From: an uncultured Nitrosomonadales bacterium
GTDB lineage: Bacteria; Pseudomonadota; Gammaproteobacteria; Burkholderiales; Gallionellaceae
NCBI GenBank assembly: GCA_903876685.1
Contig: CAIRBC010000458.1
Coordinates: 1 to 34,000 of the forward strand
Direction of reading: 5' to 3'
DNA: 34,000 nt
The notes under the pieces are model-generated. The model was not told where the DNA came from and did no database searches. It saw nothing but the letters and a program-made list of their open reading frames with translations. Shown piece after piece: positions 9,100 through 18,983 of the stretch. Position numbers and translations under genes: made by a program. Within the stretch, counting starts at the first letter, position 1; each line of letters starts with the position of its first letter.

Positions 9100-9603
9100 T
9101 TAGGATACGGTTGGATGCTGTACCGGAAAATTTTCAGGCAACTTTCCATTTTTTGCCATGAAAACCGATTCATTGCCCAGTACGATCAGCACTAACAATG
9201 CCACCATAAACGGCAACAAACCTACTCCCACAATCATGGCTATCGTGGGTATCTTCGCCCATCCCAGCGTTTTGGAAAGCCATAGCCCACCAAACGAAAC
9301 AAAGCAGGTAGTCGTCAATAACATCATGAACAGTCGATTCCGCCGCGCGGCTATCTGCCAGTGAGCCTTGACGAACCACGATTCATCACTCGCAGCGATA
9401 CTCCTGGCTTTGAAATAGATATAGCCGATAATCGCCAGCGAAATAGCAGGTACCAGCGCCGGAAGAAACGGAAATGGTCCCACTACCGCAATCGTCGCAC
9501 AAAATACAAAAATATGATTAAAAATTAAGTTGATAAGAAATATTTCATGTGGCCATTTGGCTATAGTGGCCTCCACCTCTGAGATGCTGAACTGCTGATG
9601 CAT
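9100..9603 (-). CDS. Uncharacterised polytopic membrane protein
   Basis: This 167-residue protein has about four hydrophobic segments (roughly residues 22-42, 45-66, 90-111 and 118-143). A basic and aromatic loop in the middle reads KAHWQIAARRNRLF. No charged residues sit in the membrane segments in a pattern I can link to a known transporter, so I assign no function. It is the first gene of the minus-strand operon that continues through ilvA and aceEF, and it starts with ATG after a G-rich ribosome-binding site (GGGGGA). Its promoter must lie in the 150-bp gap shared with divergent hemN; a possible -10 (TATTAT, minus strand, 9626-9631) is the best candidate. Confidence 0.75.
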   Translation of the reverse strand: MHQQFSISEVEATIAKWPHEIFLINLIFNHIFVFCATIAVVGPFPFLPALVPAISLAIIGYIYFKARSIAASDESWFVKAHWQIAARRNRLFMMLLTTTCFVSFGGLWLSKTLGWAKIPTIAMIVGVGLLPFMVALLVLIVLGNESVFMAKNGKLPENFPVQHPTVS

Positions 9604-9687
9604 AAATCCCCCATTAAAGCTGTCGATAATACCGTTTTTTTGTTAGTTTAAATTAACTATTCATCTTTTCATAAGATTTTTTATATT

Positions 9688-9730
9688 TTGACATTTATCA
9701 ATTCGCTAGTCGCTCGGCAAATGGCATAAT
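9688..9730 (+). promoter_or_regulatory. FNR-type operator and promoter of hemN
   Basis: TTGACATTTATCAA at 9688-9701 differs at one position from the FNR/CRP-family consensus TTGAT-N4-ATCAA. A -10-like hexamer CATAAT lies at 9725-9730, so transcription should begin near 9736. The box centre (9694.5) then falls at about -41.5, the classical class II activator position. No good -35 is present, as expected for an activator-dependent promoter. The site also lies about 85 bp upstream of the divergent minus-strand operon. Confidence 0.75.
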
Positions 9731-9753
9731 ACTAACTATTTTGGAGGATATTT

Positions 9754-11136
9754 ATGGATGGCAATCAACTGGTAGTGGATCTGGAACTGATACGTAGGCT
9801 GGACAAGAATGGTCCCCGTTACACCTCCTATCCGACAGCGGATCGCTTTAATGATGCATTTACCGAGCTTAGTTATAGCGGGTGGTTAGCTAAATGTCAG
9901 GATGTTGCTCAACCTTTATCACTCTATTTCCATATCCCTTTTTGCAATACGCTTTGCTTTTATTGCGCCTGCAACAAGGTTATCACCAAAGATCGTTCAC
10001 TTTCCGCTGAATATGTGCGCTACCTATGCAAGGAAATGGCCATGCAAGCACAGATCCTCGGTAAGGGCAGGGTCGTTGAACAGTTGCATCTGGGTGGCGG
10101 CACACCCACCTTCTTGAGTGATGAGCAAATTCAACAACTAATGGCGGCCGTTCGTTTACATTTCACCCTGGTAGAGGAGGGTGAATATTCCATTGAAATT
10201 GACCCGCGCAAGGTCAGTGATGAGACTATCGCATTGCTCGCGCGCGAAGGATTCAATCGCATCAGTATCGGTGTACAGGATTTTGACGACCAGGTACAAC
10301 AGGCGGTTAATCGTATTCAAAGTGAAGAGGAAACCCTACGCATTATTCATGCTGCGCGTTTGAATGGTTTTAAATCTGTCAGTATCGATCTGATTTACGG
10401 CTTACCCAAGCAGACTTTACAAGGTTTTGACACAACTCTGGACAAGGTTATAGAAGCCAAACCCGATCGCCTGTCAATTTATAATTATGCTCATATGCCC
10501 ACACTCTTCAAACCACAACGGCGCATACATGAAGAAGATTTACCGGCACCCCAGACCAAACTGGATATTCTAAGCCTGGCGGTTAACAAGTTAACCAATG
10601 CAGGCTATGTGTATATCGGCATGGATCATTTCGCAAAACCAGAAGACGAATTGGCGATAGCGCAGCGCCAGGGCAGATTGCACCGTAATTTTCAGGGGTA
10701 TTCAACCCATTCCGATTGTGACCTGGTTGCGTTGGGTGTCAGTGCCATCGGCAAAATAGGGTCTACCTACAGTCAGAATTATCGTGAACTTGAGGGTTAT
10801 TATGCTGCGCTGGACAAGGATGTTTTACCAATCATGCGAGGTATGGAATTAAATGCGGATGATCTGTTGCGTCGCTCAATTATTCAAGCGTTGATGTGTC
10901 ATTTTGAACTTTCTATAGCTTCGTTTAACCAGGAATTTAATATCGATTTTGCACAATATTTTTCTGTAGAGATAAAGGAGTTGCAGGAATATCAGTCAGA
11001 AGGATTGCTTCAAATTTCTAGTCAGCAGCTACAGGTTACCCCTAAAGGACGAATGTTGATTCGCAATATTTGCATGGTATTTGACAAATATTTACGCACT
11101 CGTACCGAGCATGCACGCTACTCCAAGGTCATTTAG
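9754..11136 (+). CDS. hemN: Oxygen-independent coproporphyrinogen III dehydrogenase (radical SAM)
   Basis: HemN oxidatively decarboxylates coproporphyrinogen III to protoporphyrinogen IX without oxygen, using S-adenosylmethionine and a 4Fe-4S cluster. The radical-SAM cysteines are C64, C68 and C71 in HIPFCNTLCFYC (CX3CX2C), and the GGGTPT motif follows. The N-terminal PRYTSYPTADRF and the 460-residue length identify true HemN rather than the shorter HemW. The ATG at 9754 has a strong GGAGG (9743-9747) six bases upstream. The FNR-type box centred near -41.5 implies anaerobic induction. A hairpin just after the stop separates it from the AsmA-family gene. Confidence 0.96.
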   Translation: MDGNQLVVDLELIRRLDKNGPRYTSYPTADRFNDAFTELSYSGWLAKCQDVAQPLSLYFHIPFCNTLCFYCACNKVITKDRSLSAEYVRYLCKEMAMQAQILGKGRVVEQLHLGGGTPTFLSDEQIQQLMAAVRLHFTLVEEGEYSIEIDPRKVSDETIALLAREGFNRISIGVQDFDDQVQQAVNRIQSEEETLRIIHAARLNGFKSVSIDLIYGLPKQTLQGFDTTLDKVIEAKPDRLSIYNYAHMPTLFKPQRRIHEEDLPAPQTKLDILSLAVNKLTNAGYVYIGMDHFAKPEDELAIAQRQGRLHRNFQGYSTHSDCDLVALGVSAIGKIGSTYSQNYRELEGYYAALDKDVLPIMRGMELNADDLLRRSIIQALMCHFELSIASFNQEFNIDFAQYFSVEIKELQEYQSEGLLQISSQQLQVTPKGRMLIRNICMVFDKYLRTRTEHARYSKVI

Positions 11137-11138
11137 CT

Positions 11139-11174
11139 TCAGGTGCGCGATTATTCGCGCCCTGAGATTTATTT
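11139..11174 (+). terminator. Probable intrinsic terminator of hemN
   Basis: Just after the hemN stop, TCAGGTGCGCG and CGCGCCCTGA form a GC-rich hairpin of about 10 bp with one bulged T and the loop ATTATT. A moderately T-rich tail (ATTTATTT) follows. The imperfect tail makes it a weaker candidate than the atp terminator. Confidence 0.6.
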
Positions 11175-11212
11175 CAGCTCCTTAATATTTTTATTTGATA
11201 GCGGGGTTCAGC

Positions 11213-13447
11213 ATGAATAAGATACTTAAATATGGTTTTGCAGCAGTAGCAGCGGCTCTAATTATTTCTGCCGCTGTTTTGGCTTATGTCGCAGCTACCT
11301 TCGATCCCAATAATTACAAGGAACAAATCATCAAGGTAGTTAAGGACCGTAACCATCGCGATCTACATCTTGATGGTAATATTGTCCTTTCTTTTTTCCC
11401 TAGTATCGGGGCCAAATTAGTCAAGGTCTCCTTATCCGAAATTAACAGTGACGAACAATTTGCTGCCATTGATGCTGCACGCGTATCGTTGTCGTTATTA
11501 CCGTTGTTCTCCGGACGTGTGGAAGTCAATGAAATATCATTAAGCGGTGTTCAGGGTACCTTAATCAAACATACCGACGGTACTACCAATATTGATGATC
11601 TGCTCGGCAAGGGAGCTCAAGAGGATAAAAATCAGCCTGAAAGGCCTCCTGTTAAATTTGACATCGCTGCGATTTCCATTAATCAAACTAACCTGAATTA
11701 TCGAGATGAAGGCAGCGGCGCACTTTACACCATCAAGGATCTTAACCTAAGCACCGGCAGGATTATCAATAAATTACCCGTCAAGATCAGCTTGTCTGCT
11801 GTTGTACAATCGAATCAACCCAGACTTGAAATCACGACACATTTAAAAACTACCTTGACTTTCGATTTGGACAAACAACTATACCACCTTGAAGGACTCG
11901 ACCTGGATGCTGACGGGGCAGCGTTAGATATTGCTAAACTAAAAGTCAATGCCAGCGGTGAAGTAAATGTAGATTTAGCGGCTACAGAATTTTTAGCGAA
12001 GCAATTCAAGCTCAAAGTGAGTGGCGTCAAAATCAAAGATGAATTTTCTGCTTCAGTGGAGGCACCGACACTAATTTTGACCAAAGACAAATTTTCGGGT
12101 GAAAAACTGCTGGTTAATGCCAAATTGAACGGTTCTTCTGGAAATATACTTGCCGCTTTATCGTTACCTAGCCTGGAAGGGAATGCACAATCGTTCAAGA
12201 TTGATGCCTTGGCGCTTGATCTCGATGTTAAACAAGCGGAACAATCTTTCAAATTTAAACTTAGCTTACCTTTGACAGGAAATTTTATCGCCAAACAGTT
12301 CAAGTTGAATAATTTAACGCTGGCGCTAACAGCCAACGGAGACAAGCTTCCCAATAAGTCTATTGAGAGTGTACTCAAAGGTAGTATGCAAGTAGATGCA
12401 CTCAAAGAGACTTTGCAACTTGCCCTTGCGGGTGGATTATTGCAAAGTCAGCTTAAGGCAAAAATTGGGATTAACAATTTTAGTGACCCTGCCCTTAATT
12501 TTGATTTGGATGTTGATCAAGTTGATGCCGATTTGTATCTGCCTAAATCTACTAAACCTGTCGCACAGAATGAAACTGAGCAACCCATAGACCTTTCAGC
12601 TTTACGCAAACTCAATCTGGAAGGCACTCTCAAAATAGGAGCACTAAAGGTTGCCAATTTAAAATCAACTAATTTGCACATTACTGTAAAAGCGCACAAG
12701 GGTGAATTGAAAGTGAACCCTCTTTCTGCAAATCTGTACCAGGGCAGTTTGAATGGCAACCTGAACGTCAATGCAGAAAGTACCCCGGTCATTTCGCTTA
12801 ACCAGACCCTTAGTGGAATCAATATAGCTGCTTTATTAAAAGACGCTGCTAATTTTGATACGCTTGAAGGCAAGGGAAGCGTCCTGTTGAATCTTAATAT
12901 GCACGGCAACACAGTCAGTGCCATGAAAAAGGTACTTGACGGTTCCCTGACGCTTAATCTTGCTGATGGAGCCGTCAAGGGTATTAATATTGCCAAAAAG
13001 TTACGCGAAGCTCAAACCATGTTCAGTAAAGGCGCAAACAGTTCGCAGACGCAAGCACTTAACAAAGAAGAGAAAACTGATTTTAGCGAGCTCAAGGCCA
13101 GTTTTAAAATAGTCAATGGAATTGCTCATAACGATGACTTATCCATGAAATCTCCCGTGCTTCGTGTCGCAGGAAACGGTGACATTAATATCGCTAACGA
13201 TAGCATCAACTACCTCGCCAAAGCAACCCTTGCCAAGACCTTGGAGGGGCAGGGTGGGAAAGATAACGTCAGCGGCATCACCGTGCCAGTGCGACTCAGT
13301 GGCCCCTTTTCTGATTTAAAATACACCTTGGATTATAGTGCACTGTTGAGTGATGTGACCAAACTGAAAATTGAAAATAAAAAGGATGAAATTAAATCCA
13401 AATTACAGGAGCAGCTTAAAGGTGGTCTCAACAATTTATTCAGATAA
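11213..13447 (+). CDS. AsmA-family protein
   Basis: This 744-residue protein starts with one N-terminal membrane segment (about residues 5-28, YGFAAVAAALIISAAVLAYV). The long periplasmic remainder is rich in alternating beta strands (repeats such as LNLEGTLKIGALKVANLKST), characteristic of the AsmA/TamB-like superfamily. The N-terminal AsmA domain contains FDPNNYKEQI and the later NYRDEGSGALYTIKDLNL stretch. The C-terminal third matches the AsmA C-terminal region (GSLTLNLADGAVKGINIAKK). E. coli AsmA relatives act in inner-to-outer membrane lipid transport and outer-membrane assembly; the role here is inferred. I chose ATG 11213 over a TTG six codons upstream. It is 12 bp before mutY, suggesting cotranscription. 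Confidence 0.88.
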   Translation: MNKILKYGFAAVAAALIISAAVLAYVAATFDPNNYKEQIIKVVKDRNHRDLHLDGNIVLSFFPSIGAKLVKVSLSEINSDEQFAAIDAARVSLSLLPLFSGRVEVNEISLSGVQGTLIKHTDGTTNIDDLLGKGAQEDKNQPERPPVKFDIAAISINQTNLNYRDEGSGALYTIKDLNLSTGRIINKLPVKISLSAVVQSNQPRLEITTHLKTTLTFDLDKQLYHLEGLDLDADGAALDIAKLKVNASGEVNVDLAATEFLAKQFKLKVSGVKIKDEFSASVEAPTLILTKDKFSGEKLLVNAKLNGSSGNILAALSLPSLEGNAQSFKIDALALDLDVKQAEQSFKFKLSLPLTGNFIAKQFKLNNLTLALTANGDKLPNKSIESVLKGSMQVDALKETLQLALAGGLLQSQLKAKIGINNFSDPALNFDLDVDQVDADLYLPKSTKPVAQNETEQPIDLSALRKLNLEGTLKIGALKVANLKSTNLHITVKAHKGELKVNPLSANLYQGSLNGNLNVNAESTPVISLNQTLSGINIAALLKDAANFDTLEGKGSVLLNLNMHGNTVSAMKKVLDGSLTLNLADGAVKGINIAKKLREAQTMFSKGANSSQTQALNKEEKTDFSELKASFKIVNGIAHNDDLSMKSPVLRVAGNGDINIANDSINYLAKATLAKTLEGQGGKDNVSGITVPVRLSGPFSDLKYTLDYSALLSDVTKLKIENKKDEIKSKLQEQLKGGLNNLFR

Positions 13448-13459
13448 TTTATTTTTCCA

Positions 13460-14503
13460 ATGAGTAATTTTGCTGAACGAATCATCGTCTGGCAGCAACA
13501 ACATGGACGACATAATTTACCATGGCAAGACGCTGGTGCCTATGGCATTTGGTTATCTGAAATTATGCTGCAACAGACACAGGTATCTACCGTGATCCCT
13601 TACTACTTGCGGTTCATGGCTACTTTTCCCGATATCGGATCGCTGGCAAATGCGTCTGAAGAACGTGTCTTAGCGCTTTGGAGTGGTTTGGGGTATTACG
13701 CACGAGGTCGAAATTTACATCGTGCTGCAAAAATTATTGCTGACCAATATCAAGGTGTATTCCCTCGACTATACGAGCAGATATTGGAGTTACCCGGAAT
13801 AGGACGCTCCACTGCGGCTGCAATCTGTGCGTTGGCTTATTTTGAGCGTCGAGCCATACTGGATGGCAATGTAAAGCGAGTTTTATCACGTTACTGTGGT
13901 TTCTCTGGCTGGAGCGGAGAATACCTGAATTTACTTTGGCTACAGGCTGAAGCCTTGCTGCCCAATCATGATATCGCTTGCTATACGCAAGCCCTGATGG
14001 ATATGGGTGCCACGCTATGCAAACGCAGCAAACCAGCTTGTTCTGCCTGTCCTGTGCAGCAGAGTTGCCATGCTTTTTTAACGGGTCGTATCGCTGAGCT
14101 GCCTACACCACGACCTCGCAAGTCCATACCCGTGAAGGACTGCCACTTTTTATTATTGCTGCATGGTGATGATATATTGTTAGAAAAGCGTCCTGAAATG
14201 GGAATCTGGGGTGGGCTTTGGTGTATGCCTCAATTCGATGATATGCAAGCGTTAGAAAGCTGGTGTGCAGGTTTGGATATGGGTTCCCACCTGGATAAAC
14301 ATGGAAAATCCTGTTTCAAGCAATATCCGTCTTTTATCCATACCTTTACTCATTTTAAGTGGGATATTACCCCGGTAATCCGGCTGGTAAATCGTAAACC
14401 GAAACCAACACAAAAAACTGAGCATATCTGGATGAATATATTGGACGCAGAGAAGTCTGCCATTCCAACGCCCGTGCGGAAATTACTTCAACATTTAAAT
14501 TAG
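13460..14503 (+). CDS. mutY: A/G-specific adenine glycosylase
   Basis: MutY removes adenine mispaired with 8-oxoguanine and so prevents G:C to T:A mutations. The catalytic Glu34 lies in WLSEIMLQQTQVSTVIPY. The helix-hairpin-helix-GPD region runs LELPGIGRSTAAAICALA and then AILDGNVKRVLSR, with Asp135. Four cysteines (C187, C194, C197, C203; CX6CX2CX5C) bind the 4Fe-4S cluster. The C-terminal part (about 220-347) is the MutT-like domain that reads 8-oxoguanine, and 347 residues is normal. It follows the AsmA-family gene by 12 bp and converges on ubiX, leaving only 15 bp between the two stops. Confidence 0.96.
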   Translation: MSNFAERIIVWQQQHGRHNLPWQDAGAYGIWLSEIMLQQTQVSTVIPYYLRFMATFPDIGSLANASEERVLALWSGLGYYARGRNLHRAAKIIADQYQGVFPRLYEQILELPGIGRSTAAAICALAYFERRAILDGNVKRVLSRYCGFSGWSGEYLNLLWLQAEALLPNHDIACYTQALMDMGATLCKRSKPACSACPVQQSCHAFLTGRIAELPTPRPRKSIPVKDCHFLLLLHGDDILLEKRPEMGIWGGLWCMPQFDDMQALESWCAGLDMGSHLDKHGKSCFKQYPSFIHTFTHFKWDITPVIRLVNRKPKPTQKTEHIWMNILDAEKSAIPTPVRKLLQHLN

Positions 14504-14518
14504 GCGGGACAAATGTGT

Positions 14519-15112
14519 TCAGTCTCCCCAGGCTTTTATCAAATTTTGCTCGACACCTAGATGATTCAGTATCCGTGCAACAACAAAATCCACCAAGTCT
14601 TGTACGGTTCGCGGATGTTGATAAAAGCCAGGATTGGGTGGCAAAATGATAGCGCCGGCATGGGAAAGTTTTAGCATATTTTCCAGATGGATCGAAGAAA
14701 ATGGTGTCTCGCGTGGAACCATGATCAGCGGCCGTTTTTCCTTTAGCATCACATCGGCTGCACGAGCAATCAAATCATCGCTAATCCCATTAGCAATTTT
14801 TGCCAACATGTTCATGGTACATGGGCAAACAACCATAGCGCTTCCAGGATTAGACCCAGAAGCCATTGGTGCAAACCAGTCGTGCATGCTGTATACCTTT
14901 AACTCGCCACCTTCAAAACGCTCTCTCAGCATTTTTTCAGCATCCTGCGGGCTATTAGGTAGCACTATTTCCATTTCCTGTTTGGCGACAATCTGCGCAG
15001 CCTTTGAATATACCAGATGAACCTGCTGCTCGCTTTGCAGCAGCAATTCGAGCAGACGAATAGCATAAGGCAGTCCAGAAGCGCCAGTTATTGCGAGTGT
15101 AATAGCTTTCAT
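14519..15112 (-). CDS. ubiX: Flavin prenyltransferase
   Basis: UbiX joins dimethylallyl phosphate to FMN to make the prenylated flavin used by the UbiD decarboxylase of ubiquinone synthesis. The N-terminal Rossmann-like motif KAITLAITGASGLPYAIRLL is diagnostic. So are VVCPCTMNMLAKIANGISDD and RPLIMVPRETPFSSIHLENM, where the R-E-T-P segment lines the active site. I prefer ATG 15112 (197 residues), since it gives the family start MKAITLAITG; a TTG five codons upstream is unlikely. It is divergent from the FNR-family gene and convergent with mutY. No ubiD is visible here. Confidence 0.94.
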   Translation of the reverse strand: MKAITLAITGASGLPYAIRLLELLLQSEQQVHLVYSKAAQIVAKQEMEIVLPNSPQDAEKMLRERFEGGELKVYSMHDWFAPMASGSNPGSAMVVCPCTMNMLAKIANGISDDLIARAADVMLKEKRPLIMVPRETPFSSIHLENMLKLSHAGAIILPPNPGFYQHPRTVQDLVDFVVARILNHLGVEQNLIKAWGD

Positions 15113-15272
15113 GTGGTATCTTATCAACTAACAATACATTATCCAGCAAAATTGATGGTTATTCGCTATTTAAACTTTAATTTTTTTTAATCGAATTTTT
15201 AAGGTATATTTACCAAACATCTTTTGCGTCTTTTACGTTGCGCCAAATTTATACAGACAGAGCTAAGCGAAC

Positions 15273-16040
15273 ATGACGAATTTAACAGAACAAGATCCAA
15301 GTTGTACATCGATTTCCTGCCAACATTGCGGCTTATACCAACTTGGTTTATCAATGGGACTGGATAGTGCCGACACGAGTCTTCCTGATCGCTATATCAA
15401 GCGAAAATTTATGCTTAAACGTGGTCAGGTTCTTTATCGTGCAGGTGAGGAATTTACCTCCATCTATTCCATACGCAGCGGTTCAGTCAAAACTTATATT
15501 TCTACCGATGATGGACGACTGCAAATCACCGGATTTCATGTACCTGGCGAGTTACTGGGTTTGAATGCGATAGGAGAGAATCGCTATAATTGTGAAGCGG
15601 TAGCCTTGGAAGCCTCTTCAGTTTGTAAAATTTCTCTGGAATGTTTTCAGGAAATCGCTCTACAAATTCCATCGGTGAACTACCAAATGCTCAGAATGAT
15701 GAGCAAAGAGATCAAACACCATCAAGATTTAATGTTGCTGCTCGGCAAAATGTCAGCTGAGGAGCGCTTGGCTACCTATCTTCTATCTTTGTCCCGTCGT
15801 TTCGCTTTACGCAACTATTCGCCTAATCAGTTTAATTTAAGTATGTCTCGTGGAGACATTGGCAATTATGTTGGAATCGCTGAAGAAACGGTATGTCGTA
15901 TTTTTACCCGATTTCAGGAGGAGGGTTTGATCATTATTCGTAGAAGACACATTATTCTTACTGACATTGAGCGATTAAGTGTGATCGCGCGCGAACCTTA
16001 CCAGCCCCCAACAGTTGCGCGTTATCCTTTGGAAATATGA
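15273..16040 (+). CDS. CRP/FNR-family transcription regulator, FNR-like with an altered iron-sulfur motif
   Basis: This 255-residue protein has the FNR layout: an N-terminal cysteine cluster (residues 11-25), a cyclic-nucleotide-binding-like beta domain (about 40-130), a dimerisation helix (about 135-160) and a C-terminal helix-turn-helix with FNR-like MSRGDIGNYVGIAEETVCRI (191-210). It aligns to E. coli FNR at a constant offset of four, so C16, C19 and C118 match the cluster ligands C20, C23 and C122. The fourth ligand, C29, is Gly25 (codon GGT). C11 matches the non-essential C16 of E. coli. In the recognition helix Cys208 replaces the Ser212 of FNR, while Glu205 and Arg209 are kept. It probably regulates anaerobic genes, with hemN the obvious local target, but its oxygen sensing may differ from FNR. 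Confidence 0.92.
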   Translation: MTNLTEQDPSCTSISCQHCGLYQLGLSMGLDSADTSLPDRYIKRKFMLKRGQVLYRAGEEFTSIYSIRSGSVKTYISTDDGRLQITGFHVPGELLGLNAIGENRYNCEAVALEASSVCKISLECFQEIALQIPSVNYQMLRMMSKEIKHHQDLMLLLGKMSAEERLATYLLSLSRRFALRNYSPNQFNLSMSRGDIGNYVGIAEETVCRIFTRFQEEGLIIIRRRHIILTDIERLSVIAREPYQPPTVARYPLEI

Positions 16041-16131
16041 TTCTTGGCTGAAAATCGAACTTTGTTTTAGCTATTATTTGGCTTACAGCCAGTTAGCTTG
16101 TTATATAGTAAGTTTTGTAGGTTACGGCATT

Positions 16132-16158
16132 AAAAAAGGGCAGAATTACCTGCCCTTT
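16132..16158 (-). terminator. Intrinsic terminator of the atp operon
   Basis: A perfect 9-bp inverted repeat AAAGGGCAG/CTGCCCTTT (16135-16143 and 16150-16158) with a 6-base loop is followed, on the minus strand, by a continuing T run. It lies 31 bp after the atpC stop. On the plus strand it may also end transcripts of the convergent FNR-family gene, though the tail there is poor. Confidence 0.85.
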
Positions 16159-16189
16159 ATTAATAGTTTACATAATCCTGAGGTGCCTA

Positions 16190-16618
16190 TCAGTGTCCTG
16201 CCTGCTTGCGTAATTGCTGAATTGCGCGCAATTGTGCGATTGCTTCCGCTAGTTCCGATTGTGCTTGTGCGTAATCGATGTCAGATGCACGATTTTTGAT
16301 AGATTCTTCAGCCGCTTGCTTTGCTTCCAATGCGCGAGCCTCATCCAAATCTGAACCACGAATCGCCGTATCTGCAAGAACGGTTACCACATTGGGTTGA
16401 ACTTCAAGCATTCCACCAGAAACATAAATCAGCAATTCTTTTTCCTGGTCAGGTTGTTTAATCCTTACCGAACCAGGTTTTATACGAGTCATCAACGCTG
16501 TATGTCTGGGATAAATACCTAATTCACCCATTTCACCTGGAACAACTACGACTTCAGCCAGACCAGAAAAAATAGACTCTTCCGCGCTAACTACGTCTAC
16601 ATGTACGGTCATTGCCAT
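16190..16618 (-). CDS. atpC: F1 ATP synthase epsilon subunit
   Basis: This is the epsilon subunit of the F1 central stalk, which links gamma to the c-ring and inhibits ATP hydrolysis. The N-terminal beta-sandwich (about 1-85) carries the family segments [20 protein letters not shown] and [19 protein letters not shown]. The C-terminal part (about 86-142) is the two-helix regulatory hairpin ([19 protein letters not shown], then [14 protein letters not shown]). Its length, 142 residues, is typical. It is the last gene of the atp operon, 17 bp after atpD and just ahead of the intrinsic terminator. Confidence 0.97.
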   Translation of the reverse strand: MAMTVHVDVVSAEESIFSGLAEVVVVPGEMGELGIYPRHTALMTRIKPGSVRIKQPDQEKELLIYVSGGMLEVQPNVVTVLADTAIRGSDLDEARALEAKQAAEESIKNRASDIDYAQAQSELAEAIAQLRAIQQLRKQAGH

Positions 16619-16635
16619 GCTTGTCCCCTTTAACG

Positions 16636-18099
<1,464 letters not shown>

Positions 18100-18103
18100 T
18101 CAA

Positions 18104-18970
18104 TTAACCAACTGCTGCCGCACCGCTAACGATTTCAGAAATTTCGCGGGTAATCGCTGCCTGGCGTGCTTTGTTGTATACCAGCTTGAGATCGTTAATC
18201 ACACTCTTCGCATTATCAGAAGCCGCTTTCATCGCTACCATACGAGCGCTTTGCTCTGAAGCCATATTTTCAACTACAGCCTGATAAACCAAGGATTCAA
18301 TGTATCGAACCAACAGCTCATCAATCACCTGCTTGGCATCTGGTTCATATATATAATCCCAGTTGCCATCAGTTGTTCCCATTTGATCTCCACTTAACGG
18401 CAGCAACTGCTCTACACGCGGTTCCTGCTTCATGGTATTTACAAAATGGTTATAACTAATGTGTATAGAATCAACTTCACCCGCAGCATACGCATCCAGC
18501 ATCAGCTTAACTGCACCAATCAATTTCTCTATGTGTGGCGTATCTCCCAGACCGGTAAGACTGGATTTAACTTTGGCACCGATCCGGTTCATAAATCCCA
18601 AACCTTTGGTTCCAATCGGACAAACCACTACATTTTTGTTATCTGTTTCCCATTCTTTCATTCGGTTAACAGCTAAACGCAGCACGTTGGTATTTAAACC
18701 ACCACACAACCCCTTATCTGAAGTAACAACAATCAGACCAACATTCTTGTTTTCCGGTCGCTTGACCAGAAACGCATGTTTATATTCAGGGTTAGCACGC
18801 GATAAGTGTGCTGCTACTGCGCGTATTTTTTCCGCATACGGACGAGCAGCACGCATACGATCTTGTGCCTTGCGCATTTTGGCTGCCGCAACCATTTCCA
18901 TGGCGCGCGTAATCTTGCGTGTATTTTCAACACTCTTGATTTTTGCGCGTATCTCTTTACTGCCAGCCAT
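18104..18970 (-). CDS. atpG: F1 ATP synthase gamma subunit
   Basis: This is the rotor shaft of F1. The N-terminal helix ([19 protein letters not shown] and [15 protein letters not shown]) and the C-terminal helix ([20 protein letters not shown] followed by [11 protein letters not shown]) form the coiled coil inside the alpha3beta3 ring. The central Rossmann-like domain carries [15 protein letters not shown]. Length is 288 residues. It lies 13 bp after atpA. A long antisense open frame across it is a codon-bias shadow. Confidence 0.97.
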   Translation of the reverse strand: MAGSKEIRAKIKSVENTRKITRAMEMVAAAKMRKAQDRMRAARPYAEKIRAVAAHLSRANPEYKHAFLVKRPENKNVGLIVVTSDKGLCGGLNTNVLRLAVNRMKEWETDNKNVVVCPIGTKGLGFMNRIGAKVKSSLTGLGDTPHIEKLIGAVKLMLDAYAAGEVDSIHISYNHFVNTMKQEPRVEQLLPLSGDQMGTTDGNWDYIYEPDAKQVIDELLVRYIESLVYQAVVENMASEQSARMVAMKAASDNAKSVINDLKLVYNKARQAAITREISEIVSGAAAVG

Positions 18971-18983
18971 TTCTCACCCCGCC

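Noticed and set aside
11815-12405. 196-codon minus-strand open frame within the AsmA-family gene
   Set aside because: Serine- and leucine-rich low-complexity translation typical of an antisense shadow; the sense strand encodes a convincing AsmA protein.
15152-15165. Possible FNR box upstream of the FNR-like gene (TTGATGGTTATTCG)
   Set aside because: Only the first half-site matches; the second half keeps two of five bases, so autoregulation cannot be supported from it.
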